DNA from: Bryobacterales bacterium
GTDB lineage: Bacteria > Cyanobacteriota > Vampirovibrionia > Obscuribacterales > Obscuribacteraceae
DNA: 10,641 nucleotides
Reading direction: 5' to 3'
NCBI GenBank assembly: GCA_903970295.1
Contig: CAJCHQ010000652.1
Span: forward strand, 1 to 10,641
Both the position numbers and the translations under genes were made by a program. Numbering within the stretch: the stretch's first letter is position 1; every line of letters starts with the position of its first letter. The notes below the pieces were generated by a model, which was not told where the DNA came from, did no database searches, and was given only the letters and a program-made list of their open reading frames with translations. Shown here piece after piece: positions 6,406 to 10,641 of the stretch.

Positions 6406-7938
6406 ATGTCCAATCAGCTCGACAATCTGATAAGAGCCGGCGAAAAAGCATTCAAAGATGGCGAGTACGTCGAAGCCGAAAGGTTTCTGCAAGCTGCAGT
6501 CATGACCGCCGAAGATGCCGAAGTCCACGAGTTGGCTATGGCCAGCGTCCTCGACAATCTGGCTGAAGTTTATTTCGAACAAGCAAAATATGTGAAAGCC
6601 GAGCCGCTTTATCGAAAGTCTCTGGAGTTGCGCGAAAAGCTTCTGCCGCCGAATCACGAAAGCCTTGTCAGCAGCCTTAATAATTTATCGGTAGTTTATT
6701 TCAACCAAAAGAAGTTTGACGCGGCAGAACCTATTTGCAAGAAACTTCTTCACATATATGTCGGGGCTCTTGGTGATGAACATCCGGAAGTCGGCAAGTG
6801 CTTGAATAATCTTGCCCTTCTGTACAAAGAGCAGAAGCGTTACGGGGAAGCGGAAAAGCTCTTCCAAAAATCTCTTTTGATTTTAGAGAAACATGCTGGT
6901 ATGGCGCACCCTGACGTGGGCATGGGCTTGACCGACCTGGCCACCCTGTACCAGAAACAAGGGAAATTGAAGGAGGGCGAGTTTTTATTTCGCCGCGCCC
7001 TGACTATTTTAGAGACTTCTCTCGGACCGAACAGTCAAATTCTGGGCACGCTTTTGCAAAATTTGATCGCTAACTTAAATGCTCAGGGCAAGTACGATGA
7101 AATCGAGCAATATCAGCGGCGCATGTTGCAGATCAAAGAAATGAATTTACCCCCGGGTCATCCCGAAGTGATCACAGGACTCGGTCACCTTGCTAATTAT
7201 CATTTTCTGCAACGCAATTATGATGAAGCGGAGCGGCTCTTGAAGCGCATTCTGGCGATCAAGGAGAGAGCATTTCCTAATCATCCGCAAGTGGCCGAGA
7301 CACTGGCTGATCTTGCTCTGGTCAACCAATCGAAAAGCAATTTCAAACAGGCTGAAGCGCTGCTCAAACAGGCCCTGGCTATTCAAGAAAAATCGTTGCC
7401 GGATATAAGCGATGCCCTGGCCTCGACTGTTTATCGCCTGGCGTATCTCTATACGAGCTACGGCCGCTATTCCGAATCAGAGTTATACTGGCGGCGGTTG
7501 CTCACTACAAAAGAACGGCTGTATGGCATTCATCATTTGCAAATTTGTGAAAGTTTGCACAACCTGGCTCTTGCTACGTTCAAAACCGGCAAAATCGATC
7601 AATCGGAAAGATTATGGGAGAGACTGCAAGATATTCGCGAACGAAGTGACAGTCCCAATTTACGCGATCTCTCCTATGCCGCGCACCACCTGGCTGAGAT
7701 CGCCAGATTGAACAAAGAGACAGAAAAAGCGGAAGAACTATTTTTGCGGGCGATCGAATTGAAAACGAAAGCATTCGGTGGCGGTCATGCTGAGGTGGCG
7801 GCTTCGCTCGAAGCCTATGCTAATTTGCTGGCGTCGACTTTCAGAGATGATGCCGCCGAGCACATGCGTTCTTGCGCGCGGGCAATTATGCGCACTGCTC
7901 CTGAGTCTGCAGCGGCCAGCTCGCCGCTTTTGCACTGA
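6406..7938 (+). CDS. Kinesin-light-chain-type tetratricopeptide repeat protein
   Basis: This 510-residue protein is made almost entirely of about 11-12 TPR units spaced 40-42 residues apart. They start near residues 5, 46, 88, 130, 173, 214, 256, 297, 338, 380 and 423, with a worn final unit near 466. The repeats carry the kinesin-light-chain pattern: an L.nLA..Y..q.ky.eAE.l..raL.i.E core and linkers such as DEHPEVG, AHPDVG and GHPEVI. The protein has no signal peptide, membrane segment or catalytic domain, so it is most likely a cytoplasmic protein-binding scaffold; its partner is not shown by the sequence. A TAG two codons upstream of ATG 6406 fixes this as the first possible start. Shine-Dalgarno complementarity is weak (only GAG adjacent to the ATG). 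It is a single gene, divergent from the kinase operon and convergent with the barrel gene. The short Ala/Ser-rich tail looks disordered. Confidence 0.93.
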   Translation: MSNQLDNLIRAGEKAFKDGEYVEAERFLQAAVMTAEDAEVHELAMASVLDNLAEVYFEQAKYVKAEPLYRKSLELREKLLPPNHESLVSSLNNLSVVYFNQKKFDAAEPICKKLLHIYVGALGDEHPEVGKCLNNLALLYKEQKRYGEAEKLFQKSLLILEKHAGMAHPDVGMGLTDLATLYQKQGKLKEGEFLFRRALTILETSLGPNSQILGTLLQNLIANLNAQGKYDEIEQYQRRMLQIKEMNLPPGHPEVITGLGHLANYHFLQRNYDEAERLLKRILAIKERAFPNHPQVAETLADLALVNQSKSNFKQAEALLKQALAIQEKSLPDISDALASTVYRLAYLYTSYGRYSESELYWRRLLTTKERLYGIHHLQICESLHNLALATFKTGKIDQSERLWERLQDIRERSDSPNLRDLSYAAHHLAEIARLNKETEKAEELFLRAIELKTKAFGGGHAEVAASLEAYANLLASTFRDDAAEHMRSCARAIMRTAPESAAASSPLLH

Positions 7939-7962
7939 ACTACCCGGTCGGTGTACGACAGA

Positions 7963-8538
7963 CTAATTTTTGTGATGAAAAAGTCTGGCCGGATAGACTC
8001 CGAATTGAACAGAAAGCACTGCCGGAGTAACGTTATGCAGCGGCGGAATCACGAGTTCTCTGATGAAGAAGTCTTTGCCGATATGCTGAGTGGCTGTTGG
8101 CACCAATAGTGGTTGCGGCCGTCCATGCAGATCTTGATAGCCGGTAACGAGTCCACCCGACACTCCGAAACTGAAATTGCCTTTGTTCAAGTAGTTGTAG
8201 TCGACTGTGGCATAGGTATTATTCGTGCGCGTGCTGCTGTAATAGTAGCCGGCACTGACTCCGAACCTGTCGTTGATTTGGTAATTGGCTCCCAAGCCCC
8301 AGTTGTCACCGTTCAATTTATAGCTGGGGTCATTCGGACGTGGACCAAAGTGTTGCGAGAAGAAACCGCTTGTAATTGCAAAACGCTCGGCAGGCGTTTG
8401 CTCCGCTTCCTTAGCCGCCGGTTTCTTCAGCTTGCTTTCGGGATTGGCCATGTCGACCAGGCACTTGCCATCGGTGGAGCTCGAGGAAGCTATTGTGGCT
8501 CCATCACTGCCGGTTTTTAAAGCTGCGCACTCGACCAT
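7963..8538 (-). CDS. Putative small beta-barrel (outer-membrane-like) protein of unknown function
   Basis: From residue about 55 the protein alternates polar and aromatic/hydrophobic residues in strand-like blocks separated by turns: FAITSGFFSQHFG, NWGLGANYQIN, FGVSAGYYYSST, TYATVDYNYLN, FSFGVSGGLVTGYQ, and a final AVLSVQFGVYPARLF. The GLG-Y block followed by G.Y.S...N..Y resembles a conserved barrel-like family of proteobacteria and phages that I recognise by pattern only; I cannot name a function. ATG 8538 (191 residues) has AAGGA eight bases upstream. TTG 8574 (203 residues) has AGGAG seven bases upstream and is a real alternative. Neither start gives a signal peptide: the first 50 residues are polar, Ser- and Lys-rich. 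That is odd for an outer-membrane protein. It ends 24 bases from the convergent TPR gene and lies downstream of the YceI gene, but a terminator stands between them. Confidence 0.68.
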   Translation of the reverse strand: MVECAALKTGSDGATIASSSSTDGKCLVDMANPESKLKKPAAKEAEQTPAERFAITSGFFSQHFGPRPNDPSYKLNGDNWGLGANYQINDRFGVSAGYYYSSTRTNNTYATVDYNYLNKGNFSFGVSGGLVTGYQDLHGRPQPLLVPTATQHIGKDFFIRELVIPPLHNVTPAVLSVQFGVYPARLFHHKN

Positions 8539-8641
8539 CACTTCAATCCTTATCTTTGCTGGGTTCGATCGCAAGGTTATGCTCCTGGAGCATCGCCTTC
8601 AATGGGGGAATTACGTGTGGATAGATTAACCGCGCCCTGAG

Positions 8642-8667
8642 AAAAAGGGCGCCTGCTAGAGCGCCCT
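8642..8667 (-). terminator. Rho-independent terminator after the YceI-family gene
   Basis: On the minus strand AGGGCGC? pairing arms at 8667-8661 (AGGGCGC) and 8652-8646 (GCGCCCT) form a seven-base-pair GC-rich stem with an eight-base loop, followed directly by a T run to 8642 on that strand. It lies about 80 bases past the YceI stop. A further GGGCGC on the minus strand at 8637-8632 can pair with the same central arm, giving a competing hairpin. Confidence 0.75.
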
Positions 8668-8744
8668 CATCAAAATCAGATTGTCAAATTACCGCGTGGC
8701 GATTATTTTATGGGCCTCTGTTCCTCACGTTGTGGCGGAATCCG

Positions 8745-9380
8745 TTACTTGACCGCTTCTTTCTTGGCACCATCTTCGGTGCTCGAAACTTTCGGCTGAG
8801 TCAATTCCAGGTCGAGCTTGATATTTACATCGTCGCTGATCATAGTGCCACCACCATCCATTTTTTTGTTCCAGGTGACGCCGAAATCCTGGCGATTGAT
8901 TTTCGCCGTGGCCGATGCACCCATCCGGGGCGAACCCTGCATGTCTTTGATCGGCTTTGTGATTACTCCGTCCAGAACTACCTGCTTGGTCACACCATGC
9001 ATTGTCAGATCGCCGGTCATCTTGAAATTATCGGCTGAGGTCGGCTCGATCTTGGTCGACTTGAAGGTGATTGCTGGAAACTTTGCGGCATCGAAGAATT
9101 CAGGTGATTTCAAATGTGAATCGCGCTTTTCTTCTCGTGTACTAATCAAGTTGACGTCGATGTTTGCTTCCACTGTCGCTTTGGCTAAATCTTTGCCGTC
9201 GTAATTGATGGTGCCCGTAATGTGACCGAAATCACCGTCGACGTTGGAAATCATCAAGTGTTTAACTGAAAAATGCGCATCCGAATGCATCGGGTCGATT
9301 TTCCAAACATTGCCCTCGGCAAGCGCAGGCAGACCGATGACGAGGCCGAGCGTTGCGCATACAAATTCTTTTTTGAACAT
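8745..9380 (-). CDS. YceI-family periplasmic lipocalin-like protein
   Basis: This 211-residue protein belongs to the YceI family, lipid-binding eight-stranded barrels whose structurally studied members hold polyisoprenoid chains. Residues 1-21 form a Sec signal peptide (MFKKEF, hydrophobic core, cleavage after ALA before EG), so it is exported to the periplasm. The mature part begins with the family opening VWKIDPMHSDAHFSVKHL. Further family marks are the DFGHITGTI block, the SPEFFDAAKFPAITFKST block (typical sP.FFd...yP..tF.S), LTMHGVTKQV (typical Lt..GvTk.V) and the RQDFGVTWN block (typical R.dfGi..n). Length is slightly above the usual 190 because of a 15-residue Lys/Glu tail. ATG 9380 is chosen because GGGGAG (9396-9391) lies ten bases upstream and the signal peptide begins there; a GTG at 9398 is in frame but overlaps that site. 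It is monocistronic, ended by the hairpin near 8650. A role in lipid or quinone handling or stress is inferred from relatives. Confidence 0.95.
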   Translation of the reverse strand: MFKKEFVCATLGLVIGLPALAEGNVWKIDPMHSDAHFSVKHLMISNVDGDFGHITGTINYDGKDLAKATVEANIDVNLISTREEKRDSHLKSPEFFDAAKFPAITFKSTKIEPTSADNFKMTGDLTMHGVTKQVVLDGVITKPIKDMQGSPRMGASATAKINRQDFGVTWNKKMDGGGTMISDDVNIKLDLELTQPKVSSTEDGAKKEAVK

Positions 9381-9679
9381 ATCCAAATTTCTCCCCACTG
9401 TGGCAAATTCAAGGCTACATCATCAAGTTTACGAGCGGGCAAAAATTCAGATTTCCCGAATAAAGCTTATTGATTTTGCCGCCCTGTTCAGGTTATCAAG
9501 TGCGTCAGCGCGAGTCACTGTGCGATATCGATTAGCGGCTCTGAGTATATGAATCCAGCCGTTAATGCGGTTATACTTTACCGATTACTGCACCGATTGT
9601 TGCAAGCAAGTTTGTCAACTGAATTTCTCAGCCTCGAATGGCGGGAAGTCACACCCGGTCGAGGAATTCCCATTTAAGA
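9381..9679. other. Divergent intergenic region between YceI and glucoamylase genes
   Basis: No gene is supported here. It must hold both promoters. A plus-strand TATACT at 9572-9577 could be a -10 box for the glucoamylase gene but lacks a recognisable -35 at normal distance. The YceI Shine-Dalgarno is at 9391-9396. No hairpin with a T tract or notable repeat is visible. Confidence 0.5.
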
Positions 9680-10641
9680 ATGCCCACTCTGCGCACTAAA
9701 AACATTGCTTTCGGCACCCCAGGCATCGAGCCGCGCTGGACTGCTGCGCGCAAAGAGGCTGTGGGAACGGCATATTCCAGTGCCAGCCGCATCTGGTACA
9801 CAATCTGGCGCGGCATCTTGACCGAGGTCTACTATCCGACTGTCGACCGCCCACAGATTCGCGATCTGCAATTTTTGATCAGTGATGGCGAAACCTTTTT
9901 CCACGAAGAAAAGCGACGTCTCGAATCTACAATCGAGGCTATTCCCGACTCACTTGGCTACCAGATTACAAATGCCGATCCAGATGGCGAATACAAAATT
10001 GTCAAGACGATTATTGCTGATCCGCACCTGGCGTGCATCTTGATCAAAGCTAAGTTAGTGACCGAGAAACTCGCCGACAAATTGAAACTCTATGTGCTGT
10101 GCTCTCCACATCTGGGCGGCAATGGGCACAGTAACAACGGCTATGTGGTCGATGTCTCTGGTCAACAAATTCTCATTGCCAACAAAGGCAACACCTGGTT
10201 GGCTATGGGCTCATCGGTGCCATTCAGCAAAACCTCGTGCGGTTATGTCGGGCGCAGTGATGGCTGGACCGACATCTCGGCTAACTACCAAATGGATTGG
10301 CAATTCGATTGCGCGTTGAGTGGAAATATCGCTCTGACTGCGCAAATCGGAGCCCCTGCTAATGAAGAATTTGTGCTTGGCTTGGCCTTCGGACATGGAG
10401 CGCACAGCGCCATTACAACGCTTTTGCAGTCGTTGGATACGCCCTTCGAAAGCCAGGTCTCACGCTTTATCGAGCAATGGAAACGGACGGCGCGTGGCAA
10501 GGTGCCCTTGGGCAAATCGGCCCAAGATGGTGGGCGACTTTTTGATGCCAGCTACAAAATTCTTATGGCCCACGAAGACAAACTCAACCCTGGTGCCTTG
10601 ATTGCTTCGCTCTCTATACCGTGGGGTGAGGCCAAAGGCGA
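9680..10641 (+). CDS. GH15 glucoamylase/glucodextranase-like glucan alpha-glucosidase, N-terminal part, cut by window edge
   Basis: An open frame of 320 codons plus two bases runs off the right end. Residues 10-90 carry the family's opening: AFGTPGIEPRWTAARKEAVG, then RIWYTIWRGILTEVYYPTVD, RPQIRDLQFLISDGETFFHEE and the KRRLES segment. This is the N-terminal beta-sandwich domain found in prokaryotic glycoside hydrolase family 15 proteins, and it extends to about residue 265. SYKILMAHEDK and IASLSIPWGEAKG near the edge open the (alpha/alpha)6 catalytic barrel. Both catalytic glutamates would lie beyond the window. The enzyme class releases glucose from the non-reducing ends of alpha-glucans such as starch, glycogen or dextran. 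There is no signal peptide at this start, so it is probably cytoplasmic, for example in glycogen breakdown (inference). The start is a choice: ATG 9680 fits the family's usual N-terminus, with a distant AGGA 14 bases upstream. An in-frame ATG at 9638 would add 14 polar residues and has no ribosome site. Confidence 0.92.
   Translation, partial: MPTLRTKNIAFGTPGIEPRWTAARKEAVGTAYSSASRIWYTIWRGILTEVYYPTVDRPQIRDLQFLISDGETFFHEEKRRLESTIEAIPDSLGYQITNADPDGEYKIVKTIIADPHLACILIKAKLVTEKLADKLKLYVLCSPHLGGNGHSNNGYVVDVSGQQILIANKGNTWLAMGSSVPFSKTSCGYVGRSDGWTDISANYQMDWQFDCALSGNIALTAQIGAPANEEFVLGLAFGHGAHSAITTLLQSLDTPFESQVSRFIEQWKRTARGKVPLGKSAQDGGRLFDASYKILMAHEDKLNPGALIASLSIPWGEAKG

Noticed and set aside
7947..7975. 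Small GTCG...CGAC hairpin followed by a T run between the convergent TPR and barrel genes
   Set aside because: The stem has only four base pairs and overlaps the barrel gene's stop region, too weak to call a terminator.
8113..8520. Plus-strand open frame of 135 codons opposite the barrel gene
   Set aside because: The minus-strand frame shows clear strand-turn periodicity and ribosome sites; the plus frame shows neither.
8543..8593. A 16-codon minus-strand frame ending four bases before the barrel ATG, a possible leader peptide
   Set aside because: Its own ATG has only a badly spaced AAGG, and the frame overlaps the alternative TTG start of the barrel gene. Nothing in the peptide suggests attenuation.

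Overview
The window looks like chromosomal DNA from a Gram-negative-type bacterium with a roughly balanced base composition. It carries a periplasmic YceI-family protein, a beta-barrel-like protein, a long hybrid sensor kinase with a partner response regulator, and a long kinesin-light-chain-type TPR protein. No mobile element, phage module, CRISPR array or RNA gene is visible. That gene mix, plus a single GCGATCGC octamer, would fit a cyanobacterial-lineage organism such as Obscuribacterales/Melainabacteria. This placement is a low-confidence guess; 16S or marker genes outside the window would settle it.

Left block, all on the minus strand, in transcription order. A hybrid histidine kinase (about 6074-3600; REC, HisKA, HATPase, REC, REC, Hpt) overlaps by four bases (ATGA) with a response regulator (3603-2881). 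A PD-(D/E)XK nuclease fused to an XPD/DinG-type iron-sulfur helicase (2828-417) follows 52 bases later. A DnaQ-like exonuclease domain starts at 275 and runs off the left edge. The kinase and regulator are clearly one transcription and translation unit. The helicase may be read through from them, but it also has a promoter-like -35/-10 pair placed so close to its ATG that its own mRNA would be nearly leaderless. The nuclease-helicase and exonuclease together look like a DNA-processing pair.

Middle. A 331-base divergent intergenic region (6075-6405) separates the kinase operon from a plus-strand gene for an 11- to 12-repeat TPR protein (6406-7938). This converges on a minus-strand gene for a small beta-barrel-like protein (stop at 7963, start at 8538 or 8574). 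A rho-independent terminator at 8642-8667 separates that gene from the upstream minus-strand YceI-family gene (8745-9380), which has a clear signal peptide.

Right. Divergent from the YceI gene, the first 320 codons of a GH15 glucoamylase/glucodextranase-like gene run from 9680 off the right edge.

The points most worth a second look are: several substitutions in the kinase at ATP-binding and phosphoacceptor positions; a NarL-like regulator whose DNA-binding domain breaks off after its first helix; the nuclease-XPD helicase beside an exonuclease whose first motif reads D-x-Q instead of D-x-E; and the possible leaderless start of the helicase.
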